Source: Oscheius dolichura
Taxonomy: Eukaryota > Nematoda > Chromadorea > Rhabditida > Rhabditidae
DNA: 64,000 nt
Direction: 5' to 3'
Assembly (NCBI GenBank): GCA_932521035.1
Contig: OW051494.1
Coordinates: 7,426,001 to 7,490,000, forward strand
Both the position numbers and the translations under genes were made by a program. Shown here in pieces: positions 11,401 to 23,521 of the stretch; the first letter of the stretch is position 1, and each line of letters starts with the position of its first letter. The notes beneath the pieces are model-generated. The model was not told the origin of the DNA and did no database searches. It saw nothing but the letters and a program-made list of their open reading frames with translations.

Positions 11401-14400
11401 AGCCGGGGGAGAGGAGATAGTCAGTGTCTCCTTCTCTGGAATCCATGGGACAATTTGGCCAGCATTCTCTTCCAAACCAAAAGGCTAGAAAAGGTCTTAC
11501 TCTACTAGAATAATTAGCAATAAAGAGCGATCTCCTGCCAGGAGCTCGTCGTCCCCTGTCTCCCTGTCTCCCTGTCCCCTTTGAGGTTGTTTTCCCTGGT
11601 GGCCTTCTCCCTCTTTGATAAGTTCTCCTCCACTTTCTCCTATCCCACCCGACTCTCTCTCTCTCTCTTTCTCTCTCGAAACTTTCTCTCTCCGGTCCGA
11701 CTACGGCCGCTTTCCGTGTTCCGTATGCTGGCTGCGCGTGTGTATGTGTTTGCGGGCCGCGGCACGAAACCTCAAAGGACGACCGTTCAGCAAATTATTA
11801 CGCAAAATCCAGAGAGAGCGAGAGTGTCTCCCCCAGAGGGGGTATCTGCCCAATTGACTTGATAATTGAGAGAGTCAAAAATGAAAGGGACAAGTCTCAA
11901 GTTCCTCCTCGTCCTCTGAAGTTCCAGTCTCTTCCCGGCGGTCAACTGCAACCAGTTGCCTCTCCCCACCTCACTGGCGCCTTCTCTTTTTCAAGTAGTT
12001 GACCTCCGGAGAGGCTCGCTCGAAACTTGTTTCGACGGTCATTTCACCACCGCCTGGATTTACTCCTTTCACTCTTTGGCAGTGGGGGATTAGAGGGGGG
12101 ACGGGACTGTGAGAGGGGGTGAGATCTGTTTATAGAGGAGGCTGAACAGGGGGCAGTTCTCGGGGTAGATTAAATGAGGGGGAAAACGGTAAGAAAGATA
12201 TCTGCACTTGGTCAGCCGGGAGACAACAATCTCACTAAAAGGCAATCTCATTCAATTGGAGCAGTCTTTGGAGTCAAGAAAACAACGATTGAGGCACCTT
12301 TGATTTGTCCTAGAAGGATAAAAGAAAAATTAGGGGAAGATACCGGTGGAAAGAGGGGGAGGATCATAAGAAGGCACTGTCTAGGGGAGGACGTCTCTGA
12401 AGACTTCACAAAGAGTCCCTGATGATATCATCTGCTTCTTTCCGGGGGAATTCTACAGTAGCATGGCCAGGCTCGCCGGGAGTATTCTCAAGATCCTCCT
12501 CCATAGATAAGAAATGACCACTGCGAATTATAGAGAGTTCAAACGGGGATGAGGTTATCTTCTTTTCCAGGGGGTTGACTGATAAGCCTCCACTTTGGGA
12601 GACGAGCCTTCACAATTTATCCTTGCCCAGTATTTTTTCTGTTCTCTCTGGTCCCTAGCCACCCGATGTTTGACGATTTGCTGTATTAGGGAATAAATAG
12701 CCGGGCCAGCAGCTGGAACCAGTCGGTCCTCCTCAGCTGAGGCGTAGTTCCTGCCATCGACACCCCTTGACCCCCGAGACGAGTTCCCGTGTGAGGATTT
12801 CCCTCGGCCGGCAACCGGTCGGCTGTCCCTCTTCGAAGCGTGAAAGCGACCCCATCCGGCCGGCGTCGGATTTGTGGCGGCAGATTTCTCTCTCTAGCCG
12901 GAGATGTACCACAGCCGGGGATTGACCATCTTCAAAAGTTCCGAGGGGGATACTATAGCCAAGCCGGGGGGACATGCTCCCCGTCGAATTATCACTGATA
13001 GCAAATATTTGATCACCCCCGGGCGAGGAGGAGGACGGAATTCACACGGACGGCCACCACCGGCCAGGCTTCCCCCGCTGCCGTTTTCGTTCAGTTCAAG
13101 AGGAGGACCGACACCAACACACAAACACGGCATGTTTTCTCAGTCGAAATCGTCGGGATTTTACGATGGAATTCATAGGGGAAAAGTTATTGTACGAGGG
13201 ACAGAAATAGACGCGGGGCAGCCGAAGGGGGGCCTGGGCCGCCAAGTGACCACAGGGAGGATTGTTGCCTCGGTTCCTTGGAGACTCCTTGAAGATATCT
13301 CCAGCTGCTTTTGTATTTGCTAGCTTCCTAATTGTTGAATAATCGAGTGAGCATTAGGGGATTCAAAGAACAGATGGACGCGGGGTAGAGCGGGGGCCTG
13401 TCCTCCCCGTTACCACCAGATTCCGGGAGGTGTGTCTCTAGGCTCTTTATCAGCTCTCGGTGGACAGCGAAGATCTCTTGGATATACAGCTCCGGAGATC
13501 ATTTTGCCCCCTTTTATTCTGCTAAATCCCCGAAATGATTGAATTGGGAACAGGCGCTGATCACGCAATCGGCCCCGGCTGATTAGTGGCAAAGGTCAAC
13601 TGGCCCGGGACGATTTGTATCTGGGGAACCTTTACTCTTCGAAGCGGTTCAGGTTACTGTACCGGTAAAAGCCACAAACTTATCCATTTTTCCCGGTTCG
13701 TTCTTCGCTCGCTCACCCCCGGCGCCTATACAAACTCTCTCCCCAGGTGAACTGGTCTGCGAAAGTTCCTGCTTCCTTACCGCCGGCCGGCCGGTCGCGA
13801 CCTCCTCAAGCTACGAACGCCTCGCGTGTGCCGAACTTTCCATCCCATTCAAATACTAGCCAGAATTATCGCCACTGACCAGGATATGAAAAGTCGCCAG
13901 AAGAGACACCACCTACAAAAAGCGACAGCGCCGGTCCATGAGGCGGAAAGGCGCGGAAGGGGGGAGGACGAACACCTTCTGGCCGGAGAGGTTTGGTGCT
14001 TTACGAGGGGTCAAAATGGCCGGGAACAAGAGGATAATTAGGGGGTTCTCGAGCGGAACATTTGAAGGGAAGGAGAAGGACAGAGAAGAGATGGCCAGGC
14101 GCCTAGTGGCTCCACCCTAGGGCCCTTCTGGAAGCGAAAGGTAGATATTTGATTTCCTGTAAAATGACTTGTCAGAGGCCACAGCTCGCCGAGATTTGAA
14201 TTTTACAATTTCGCGGCAAAAAATGATACGAAAAGTGATGACTATCGTTTTTACGTAAACCTGAGCGAATGAATGCGAATATAGTCTCCCTGAGTGACGG
14301 CCAAGGTGTAAAAAAAAAGGTTTGGAAGGAAGTAAAATATATAAAAATAGAAGAAAACGGTGGTAATTAATCAAAAACGAGCAAAAACAATTTATCAGAT

Positions 14401-16359
14401 TTTTTGCCGCCGCACCCGTAAATTCTCAGCTGAAATTAGTTGGGCAAGGGCTACCGCACCACCCGTAAATTGTCGGCAACTCGATTTGGTTGGGCAAGAG
14501 ATTTCCATTGACTGCGAGCTGTGAGGCTTTCCTTGGCATTTCTCTTACCCCTTTACTGACCGATTTCCTCCTGGAACCACTTTTCTTTTCCGTACAGTAT
14601 CCTCCCGAGAGTTCACGTTCTCTGGAGCGTCTGTCCTCCTCCTCCCGTGTCCGCTCGTCTCCAAAACGGCGTGATCTGTTTTCCTTGCCCGTCGTTTTTT
14701 GCCTTCCTCTCTGACGTCTATGGTGGTTCGGTGTCCGTCACGCAGCACACGTTTTTCCGCCTTTTCCGCGACTGCTGAACGCCGCCATTGTTGCGGTGGC
14801 CGCGGGACGAGAGCCAGGCGGACAGTCCTCCGCGCGCGGAAACAAACAAATGCTCACGCCGGAGGGGAAGACGCGAGGGGAAGAGAGAGTTATATAAAAA
14901 TGGGAATAAGAGGTTTCTTTTCCAGATCAGAGACTCGTCAATCCATGGCTCTCCGCGGCTCTGTTACTGCCTCAGCCGCCACCGCCGCAGCCACCGCCGT
15001 CGGCTATCCCGCCGCCTCATCCGCCGGCCATGGCTGCTCCTACCGCCTTGAGACCCACTGGCCTATTGGCTCCAAGTGAGCCATTTCCCCTTTTTTTACA
15101 AGAAGGGGGTGCCTTCAGGTCTGACTTCCCAGTCACTGGCAGCCCCAGGCGCTCCTCTCTTCCCGGACCCGTTGTTCCCCACAGGAGCCAGCCAACCCCA
15201 GACAGCTCCCTTCTACTCGAATCTGCCGTATATGTTCGAAGCTAGACGGTCAGTTGGAGAAGAAATGGAGAAATATGGGCTATTTGTAGGTATAGCGAGC
15301 CCGTTCCCCCTCCAGCTCACCTACTAGCTCAGAGGAGGAAAAGTCGAGATGGTAAGTGGCCCCATCCCACGAGAAATTCCATGGTATCCCTTGGTAAAAT
15401 GTGAAAAAGGAAGAATAATAGCCGATAAAGTCATAAAGGTCGTGATCGAGGCGCCCGTGTCGGTGCGCCCGCACCCGTAAATTCTCGGCAGCAGCGGCGA
15501 CTGTGTTCAGCCGGGCGGCATTCTGCCGTGACCCAGATGAAGAAAACAAACCCAGCTCTCTGAGAACTGTGAGGATAAACAAATCTGAGGGTGTTCGATC
15601 AGAAAAAAGGAACATTTTATAAAAGAAGAAAGAGGAAATGAAAAAAAAATCTCTTCCAGGACAAGTGACATATTTGTGGGAGTTTCTACTTCGTCTGCTT
15701 CAAGATAAAGAATATTGCCCGAAATTTATCAAATGGATTGATCAGCCGAAGGTATTCCATTGAAATTAGAGAAAAAGAAGGCCAACTCCAGGGAATATTC
15801 AAGCTGGTCGACTCGAAAGCCGTCTCTCGTCTATGGGGAATGCATAAAAATAAGCCGGGAATGAACTATGAAACGATGGGACGAGCATTGAGGTGAATTG
15901 TCTTTCCCCTCCCAGAAATGCCTCTAAACTTCCCAGATATTATTATCAACGTGGTATTTTACAAAAAGTCGATGGACAGCGACTGGTTTATCAATTCGTA
16001 GACGTGCCAAAAGAAGCCTTCCAGGTAAGCAAAAAAAGCAAAAAGATTATTCTGCCTCATGCTGGAATCGAACCAGCGACCTTCTGTTTACTAGACAGAC
16101 GCTCTGCCACTGAGCCAATGAGGCGCACGGGCACTCGCCACGGCGAACAGTTGACACCTCGCCGGGGCTATTGTCAATTGTTACACACCGAATTAGCCAG
16201 AATAGACAAAAGACAGACGGAATTTAGGATCCTCTCTTTGATTCTGGGACAGACTCGTCCAGCTCGGATGCGTGTGAAGACCCCGAATCGCCTAATCCTC
16301 CCACGACCGCCACCCCCCTCTCCAAATCCCCGGCTCCCGTCGTCGGCACCTGTGCCTAA
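8480..16359 (+). CDS. ETS transcription factor, E74/ELF type
   Basis: Eleven exons join in phase: 8480-8575, 10049-10280, 10326-10430, 10473-10565, 14926-15075, 15119-15285, 15333-15351, 15660-15751, 15792-15892, 15937-16024 and 16228-16359, 424 residues. The ETS DNA-binding domain (about residues 285-380) has [54 protein letters not shown] and VYQFVDVPK. The recognition helix (GRALRYYY) is intact, and the linker [15 protein letters not shown] resembles insect E74 and vertebrate ELF1/2/4. ELF factors bind GGAA cores and regulate transcription in the nucleus. The N-terminal half is low complexity, with a His run (HHHHQH) and a Pro-rich segment from 14926, as in activation domains. The 10281-10325 intron is 45 bp, in frame and stop-free, so it may be retained. 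Two tRNA genes sit in its introns. Confidence 0.85.
10633..10716 (+). tRNA. tRNA-Tyr (GTA), intron-containing
   Basis: Acceptor stem CCGTCGA pairs with TCGACGG, followed by discriminator A. The D arm (AGCTCAGTTGGTAGAGC) and T arm (GCTGGTTCGAATCCGGC) are standard. The anticodon is GTA in GGACTGTAG, followed by a short intron of about 11 nt, as expected for eukaryotic tRNA-Tyr. It lies inside the long ETS intron, on the same strand. Confidence 0.95.
14409..14498. repeat. Two tandem ~45-bp units with CACCCGTAAATT core
   Basis: Two imperfect copies follow each other, each with (CA)CCCGTAAATT, then TC(A/G)GC, an AT-rich spacer and TTGGGCAAG(G/A)G. A third core copy lies at 15469-15490 and a reverse-complement copy at 39371-39394. 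The function is unknown. Confidence 0.6.
16053..16124 (-). tRNA. tRNA-Thr (AGT)
   Basis: Read on the minus strand: acceptor GCCTCAT pairs with ATGAGGC, discriminator A. The D arm is GGCTCAGTGGCAGAGC. The anticodon stem TCTGT/ACAGA encloses loop CTAGTAA, giving anticodon AGT, and the T arm is GCTGGTTCGATTCCAGC. It has no intron. It sits antisense in the last intron (16025-16227) of the ETS gene. Confidence 0.95.
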
Positions 16360-16696
16360 CCGGGGCCAAACAGCTTTAATCCGAGCAGGATCTCCGCTCT
16401 TCTGTGATGTTTTTCATGCCCCCCGTAGTCCTCCCCCCAGTAAAGAGCAGTCTAGCCCACCCCCGCCGTCCCCTAGTCACCTCCTCCCCAAATATATTAC
16501 GGTATCCACAAAAAGAACAAGTGCAATGTCCTTTAATAATCCATCACTGCCCCTATTTATTCCCTACCGTAGGACCCGTGGTCCCTCTTCTCCCCCGTTG
16601 TTCTCTGTCTTTCACTTCTCCCTCTGTTGGTGTTGTGTCTCTCTATTCCAATGAATTGTCTCTGTATCATCTTCTAGATGGGAACACGGCCAACAA

Positions 16697-16769
16697 GCCT
16701 CGATAGCTCAGTTGGGAGAGCGTTAGACTGAAGATCTAAAGGTCACCAGTTCGATCCTGGTTCGGGGCA
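16697..16769 (+). tRNA. tRNA-Phe (GAA)
   Basis: Acceptor GCCTCGA pairs with TCGGGGC (one T-G wobble), discriminator A. The anticodon stem TTAGA/TCTAA encloses loop CTGAAGA, so the anticodon is GAA. The T arm is CCAGTTCGATCCTGG. It lies about 340 bp downstream of the ETS stop. Confidence 0.95.
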
Positions 16770-18427
16770 ATCCCTTTTTGATTCGGTTGATCCCATGTTC
16801 TCATTTTATACATCACTTGAAGCTGTCGGATTGTAATCGAATTGTATCGTAGACCGCCACCTGCCGCCCTTCGGCGTGGTCAGAGAATACAGATCACCGA
16901 CAACGAAAACTCCGAAATTGGAAAGTTCAGTTGTGAACTGGACAGACACCACTTCTTCCTTTCGTCCAAGTTATTTTCCCCCCTTGGGGAATCCAAAAAT
17001 TCTGCCTCCTTCATGCTGGATGCATTCTTACCCAGAGGCTTAGGTAAGAGCAGAGCATGTCGGGGACCCCGTGCACTTGAGTGAGCTCGTGTGAGACATC
17101 ACCCTAAACACGGGATTTTATCTTTCAGACCTACGTGTCTTCGCGGGAAGAAGCGCGCAGCTGCCGTCATTGTCGTGCCAAATTCTGGGGTCAATAGATA
17201 ATTCTGCCGAGAGTTTACGGGTGCAGCCACCACTGGTTAAGAACCAATTTGCCATTCAATTTATTTCTCTCCCTTGCTTTCCTCCCACACAACTCTCCCT
17301 TTTCAAGTATCCGTCTAAATTTATTTTCTTTCTGCAAGTGTACTGCATAACTTATTCTTTCTTATTCATAAATGAAAAAAATCCGTCTTATGTTAGGAAC
17401 ACTCACTTTTTTAGAATGACAAAGGAAGAAAAGCAATCTTCGCCATAAACTTCAATATTTCATTTGTTAGTTTTCCTTTCTGATCTCTTGATTTTTATGT
17501 TTATATTGTATTTTTTTTTTCTATGGCCATTAGCTCTAGGTGATTCTCTAGATGTTATCTATATACTCGAGCATCACAATTCAGCCTTTGATTCGACAAA
17601 TATTGCTTGCTTTCAACGTTGTGATTCCTTTAGAGCTCTAAATTCTCGTACAATAAGAACATAGCTCAAAGCATATTATAGATCGTAGAAAATTGGTTCC
17701 TTATGAGCAGCTGCTGTTCTAAAAAAAGGCCTTTAGTGATGCCAGACACCAAAAACAATGAAATAAAGTAAAAGATCATTTCATTGGGAACGAGACGCCC
17801 TTCTTGGAAGAAGGTGGGATATTGCAAGAGGTGGGAAGTTCACTTGGGATAAAGGAACAATTTCTATTGCAATTCACATCCATTTTACACAGCTTATCAG
17901 ATATAGTTCAAAAGACTGATTTCTACTTCATTTCAATTCCTGTAATCAGGATAACATTGTGCTTTTTGAACTGTGAAATGTGAGATTTCTTCGAGAAATT
18001 TCAATTTCAATGGTAGCTGATGAACAAGAAATCCTTCTCCAGTTTCTTGTTAGATGTGACACTTTTGCTCTCCTTTTTAAAAAATAATCTCACCTGTTTT
18101 CATGACTCTTTCCAAAAATTACTCATAAGATAATCTAGCAACCACATGTTTGGCTGGAAAAGCTTGTCTGGGGTTTCATAGAATTCAGAAAGCCTCCCCA
18201 ACAGCAGGTGAGACAGCTGGTATATATAGCCAAATCTAATGAACACACTGAACCAGCAACTGACAGAGTAGTTGTGAATACGTCTCTGTTTTCATTTCAA
18301 TAGCACTTCATTTATTATTCTTCATGTTTTGCCCATTGCTCTTTTCCGTACACAAATTTGTCTGTAAACTATTCCTGCTTCTCGTTCATATCACTCTGAT
18401 TTTCCTTGTATAAATGAATACTTTCAG
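16770..18427. other. GC-to-AT composition boundary
   Basis: Up to about 17,150 the DNA is GC-rich; beyond it becomes strongly AT-rich within a few hundred bases. A possible exon pair (about 16,980-17,044 then from 17,130) stays open across the boundary in one frame but has no ATG or recognisable domain. From 17,450 to 18,427 I see no gene. Confidence 0.4.
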
Positions 18428-19793
18428 ATGATGTTGAGTAATTATGATCTAACAATTAGCGACAATAAAACGATACAGCTTTTTATCGTAGTTCTCGTCG
18501 AGCCTTCGTCAATAAAATCCAATCCTCCTTTATTTTATACTATTTTTGCCTTCGAGATGCTGAACCTTCTAATATCATTTTGTTCCTTCTGGACAATAGT
18601 TTACCTGATGCCAAAGTTTCAACTCTATCATTTGAATGTAATTCGTCTAATACAACTATATTTCGGCTCTTACTATGTAACAATTGCTTCCCGTTCTTTG
18701 ACTATGTCATATCAGCTAGGGATCATCTCCACCATTGGTAAGTAGACAAAAAAAACAAGAAAAAAGGATGTTCTTTTTTAGTTTGGATCGAACACAAAGG
18801 AGGTTTAGGCCGCTTACCCGAAGATTTGCTCCTTCTATCAAGTTGTATCATCAGAATTATGTTTACTGCTCAATATGCTTGCATTATTCCCGGAATGCTA
18901 GCTGAAAGAGCATTTGCCACATTGTATGTGACGGACTATGAGCAGCGAAGAAGGCCGTGGGTGGCGTTCGTTATCTACGGATCCTCAATGTGCTACACAC
19001 TATTTGCTGCAGCTATGATCACCACTGGTAGGTTGTCCAATCCAAACATGGCGGTAGGCTGTCTTCATTCCTCTAAAAAAGTGACGAAAAAAAGTTCACC
19101 TGTCTGAATAACCACGTTGTTTCTATTTTATTTACGTCAATTGCAATCTTCGCCAGGTGTTATCTCTAATTCAGTTTGGTTTACCCAGTCGAACATCAAA
19201 AAGAGACTATTTCAAAACTTTAAGGTAACATCTCCTACACATTCTGCATTATTCTTTTTCTAATTATTGGAATAGGAGTAGTCAGTTTTATCATATTCTA
19301 TCGCTACAACAAAAATAAATTGCTCGACCTCAATTCCAAATATCATTCCAAGGAATTGTACACGTTGAGCATAAGATATCAAGTTACGGAGAACGTGAAA
19401 GTTATGAAAGTATTTTGTTCGTTTCGACCGCTTATACAAACGTTTGTTCAGAAAATTTTGATGATGGCAGTGGTAATGTCATTTTTTCTTATTGTTGCTG
19501 TCATAATGACAGCGTTTTGTTTTTTAGTTTACGATATTTTTTCATTTGAAGGGCAATTATTAGTGGCTTTGCTGGAAATGTGGGTAGCTTTGTGAGTTTT
19601 CGACGGTTCAAAAGACAAATGTTTTAGATCAGCAAATCTTATCACAGCTCTACTGTTTTTGATGAATATGAATTGGACTAACACTACTCTACTTCATCTT
19701 TTTGCTAATGATGATCTGCGGATTAAAAGATTACAGGTCGAACAACCTCAACAAACGGATACCTATTTTGCCATATTTGCTAAACAATGGTAA
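18428..19793 (+). CDS. Serpentine chemoreceptor, class e-like (Sre)
   Basis: Exons: 18428-18737, 18782-19027, about 19225-19591, and 19628-19793. The protein has about seven hydrophobic segments, for example FLIIGIGVVSFIIFY and MAVVMSFFLIVAVIMT. Family hallmarks are ERAFATLYVTDYEQRRR after TM3 and, in the third loop, YTLSIRYQVTENVKVMKVF, matching the Sre pattern of nematode GPCRs. Such receptors sit in chemosensory neuron cilia and detect environmental chemicals. The third exon boundary is uncertain: an alternative acceptor at 19156 would add an extra-loop segment but breaks frame, so the acceptor at 19224 is preferred. Coding sequence is AT-rich, like its block. The P450 on the other strand follows 220 bp downstream. 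Confidence 0.8.
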
Positions 19794-20011
19794 TAATAAA
19801 TGTCTCGCTAACCTGGAACGGTGAAATAATATGTTATTTCCCTATTCAGCTATTCCGTTGCGACATCAAAGAAAGAATTGTAGAAAGATTCATAAAAAAA
19901 TTTACTTCACATGTACAAACAGAAAGAAAATAAATAAAATTTAGTCAATGTAAGAAAATTATGAAATCAGTGAAAAATATAAAACTTATGCTTTCTTTTT
20001 TTTGTCAAAAA

Positions 20012-21970
20012 TCAAAATCGATGAGAAATTTTTACATGAAGCCCATTGACTGGTCGAAGTATAAGTTCGGCTTTAGCACGTGCCTGAAAAAGGAAGCGTT
20101 TAATTAATATAATACACAATAAATAAAATTAGAAAGCAAAACACTAAAATAAATAACCTACATGATACGTTTTTTCAACAGATGTTACAGAGAATTTATG
20201 CAAGACTTTGGCAAGTAATGTTTTCATTTCCAACATAGCAAATCGTTGTCCAATACAGTTCCTGCTTCCAGCAGAAAAAGGAACATATGAAAAGGCATGA
20301 GTTTTTGCTCCTTTTATATGTCTTAAATATCAATATGATTAGATAAAGTATGACAAACCTCTCTGGCTTGAATTTATCGGGTTCTGGCCATTCTATAGGA
20401 TCTCGCTGCACTAGCATTAAATTTATCAATATTATTGTACCTTTAGGCACTACCGTCCCATGGAAATTCTCATCTTCACCTAATTCTCGAACAACAATGG
20501 GAACGGATGGATATAAGCGTAGAGTTTCCTAAACACTAAACCTATAAATATATGAAAGACTAACTTTAACAACAGCTTCGAGATAATTCAGTTTGGAAAG
20601 ATCTTCAATAGACACATAATTACTTTCTCCCAAAACTTCGTCCAACTCTTGTTGTATTTTGGCTTGAACTTCGGGATAATTTCCAACCAAATGAAGAGCC
20701 CAAGAAAGGGCAGTTGCTGTCGTATCATGCCCTTCAAACAAAAAGGTGTCAACCTAAAAAATGGGTGGGAAATATGCTGGAAATACAGATACAAGGAAAT
20801 ATTGAGGTTGAAAAAAAATTGCAATTTCATTTACCTCGCCAGCAATATCCTCCATTGGAAAATCTCCTTTATGAGCCATTTCTAGTAGAAGATCTAAGAA
20901 AGCGCGTCTTCCTTCTAGCCGCCACCCAGAGGCTTCAAGCTCTTGCCGACGCTCTTCAATTACCTTCTTAGTGAAGGTGTGGAGAATATTTAGACACTTA
21001 TCCTGCTCTTTACCTTGCCCGAATCTGAAGTACTACACTGTAAGAAACAGAAAATATTTACAAGTAGAAAATAGTGTCGCTCCAAACGAAAGGATTTTTT
21101 GTTCTGTCTTGCACAATATCATTAATTTTGTGAACAGCGTTGACATATTCATTATCTCCAGCAGTTTGTGCATTGACACAGCGACCCATGGAAGTCTCGC
21201 ATATTATATCCAAAGCGCAAAGTGTTACTAATGAAAGAACTTCAAAAGCAGGTTTCTCGCTGGAAAAAAATCTAAAATATGATAGTAGGCCAAAAGTAAC
21301 CTATGGGCAACGACGGCAAGTTTATCGAGAAAAATTTGGCCTTGTTGATTGAATATGGGAATGAAGTCGCGTAAGATGTCATAATGAAATGTGGGAGTTA
21401 AAAGCTTCCTCTTAGGCCTCCATCGTTCAGCTTTGCTAAAACAACCATTGTCATACATAACACAAACATCGAATACCTGATCAGCAGACTATTTCCTAGC
21501 CATGGTACAAGGAATGTGTAGATAAGACCTTTATTTAGGTGTTTTCCTGTCATAAAAATAGGTTCCAAAAGTTTTGCGGAGTAGACCATCAATGCAGGGA
21601 AAGGCCCTATCCAAAAGAGACACATACGAGGTTCGTTCGGGTAAAGAGCACCCATACCCATTACCTATAAAGAGTGATAAAATACATAATACATTAAATT
21701 AAACAATATGACACAATATACCAATGCATATATTTACTATAAGCTACACCCATACCTGGTTCACGAAACCCATTGGATCAGGATTTGTGATGAGAAGATG
21801 TCCAAGCAGGGGAAACGATCTTGGTTGTGGTATATCCTGATTATATCATGACACAATTAGATGATACACATGAATACCTTTAGTCTGTACCGTAGAAGTA
21901 GATGCCGTACAAACATAGTTACTAATAAAGCGACACCAAATGGTATGATTAATTGTAGTAATAAACCCAT
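20012..21970 (-). CDS. Cytochrome P450, CYP4-like
   Basis: A multi-exon minus-strand gene starts [19 protein letters not shown], an N-terminal ER anchor. In order it has a proline-rich hinge ([13 protein letters not shown]), a C-helix [14 protein letters not shown], the I-helix [12 protein letters not shown], the K-helix [10 protein letters not shown] (ExxR), PERF, and the heme-binding loop [14 protein letters not shown] with its thiolate cysteine. It ends [11 protein letters not shown]. The EGHDTT I-helix and overall motifs match the CYP4 clan, whose members oxidise fatty acids, steroids or xenobiotics at the ER with NADPH reductase. All catalytic motifs look intact. Introns are short and AT-rich. 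I have not fixed every splice site; an exon near 21,100 is the least certain. Confidence 0.85.
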
Positions 21971-23521
21971 CTTTCTTCTAGTAAATGGATTGATCTGAAA
22001 CGATTGAAATAAGATAATAGAATTACAGAGAAGTTGATAATTCAATTACAAGCTGCATATATATATATAAAACATAAATCGAGTAAATAATGTGCACGCT
22101 GTCTTGAAATATTTGAAATGTACAATTATATTTATTTTAAACGTGTGACCCGTAGGCATTTTGCCTTCTTATTTATTCTCTTCTGAGTAGCAATTGTGAT
22201 GACTGAAGGAACTTGCTGAATAGACTGGAAGTAACACACGCAAAAATACAACATACAGAGAAAACAGTCTGGGAGTGAAAAACCTTTCAGCTCACGGTGA
22301 GCGTTGCTTTTTATTGAAGACCGCCAAAACAGAATTTTCGATTCCTTCAAAGTCTGTTTACGGATTCTACTGTCACTTCCTGACAATGTGCCGTTCTATT
22401 GTGCTGATCATCTTTTTTATCAGAGACACTGCAAACTGCGTAATCACTTCTACACTGTCCGGGTGTCTAAGGGCATTTTTCAAGCAATGCACCAAGATTC
22501 ACCAGTTGCAGTCGTACATTTCCACAAGGTCATTTTGCAATGCAAGATAATTGGTCAATCATTGTATTTGGCAGCGATTGGCCACAATTTATTGCTGATC
22601 TGCTTGTGTATTTGTTGCGAAAGCCGTCTAAACATTCTTTTCTGGGACAGGGTGCTCGGTCACACCATATTTTATGCTGTCGACACTCGAGCCTATTTGA
22701 ATACCAAATGAACAAACCAACAGTCATCCTTCCGACTTCCCTTTCGGTTTCGAGAGACGTTCATTCCATTTTGTGCCTTTCCATTTACATTTTCATTTTA
22801 CTTGTTAGAGAATCTTTGATTTCTTTTTTCACCTCTCTTGATGGTCGGCGCTCCCCACTTCTCAACTATCCTATTTATTAGCTCTACAGTTCAGTTCCAC
22901 GTGCTTCTCGTTTACGCATTTTACAAAAGCTCTTGCACTCTATAGCACTTGAGAAGATCGGCGAGCTGGCGATCAAATAATAGTTCCATCGGCCTGCTGC
23001 AGCTACTGGATGGACGTCATATCTTGATTGTTTGTTTACTTTCTAGTGAAGCGAGGCTAGCCGGCGAGGTACCGATAAGGTAGATTTCTACATTCCATGC
23101 TTCCTATTGCTTCAGTTAGCTAAACATTCCAACACAGGTGGTACTGCTTCTTTACCATGTTTCGGTGCATTTTAGGTCCAATCAATTTCTATCCAGTCCC
23201 CAACGACGTTGCAAAAAACTAATCTTGTCTCTGATTAGCCTAGATGATCTTGTTTCCTTCTCCTGGAAAAGTTGACTTTTGTGGCTCCTTTTCGAAACTT
23301 ATCTCTGTTGATAAGCCAACATTCCAATGGCCCATTGAAAGTATCTCTTTATTGCAAAAGGAACTCTTTATTTCGCTGAAAATTACCTTTCTTATCTAAT
23401 AATGAGGGCTATCCACGTTTCTTATTCCGTTTTACACATTATATTTGTTCTTCTTTGTTTTAGCGACTTAGCGATACTTACTTCTTGACGTGCCTTTTTG
23501 CCAAGAAATCTCATTTTTAGA
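21971..23521. other. AT-rich intergenic region
   Basis: Open frames at 22275-22881 on the plus strand (and their minus-strand shadows) have no recognisable domain, start context or splice signals. It could hold the promoters of the P450 (leftward) and Srg receptor (rightward), which diverge from here. Confidence 0.4.

Larger units (their letters stand above)
10566..14925. other. 4.4 kb intron of the ETS gene
   Basis: This is by far the longest intron in the window. It carries tRNA-Tyr at its 5' end and a tandem CACCCGTAAATT-type repeat at its 3' end. It has many GC-rich open frames on both strands, but none has a consistent splice structure or recognisable domain. Extra cassette exons or enhancers could hide here. 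Confidence 0.4.

Noticed and set aside
19157-19224. Alternative Sre exon
   Set aside because: It has a good acceptor and GTAACA donor, but joining it puts the next membrane segment out of frame.
22275-22881. Overlapping plus-strand frames that looked transposase-like
   Set aside because: No DDE or other catalytic motif, no inverted repeats around them and no start context.
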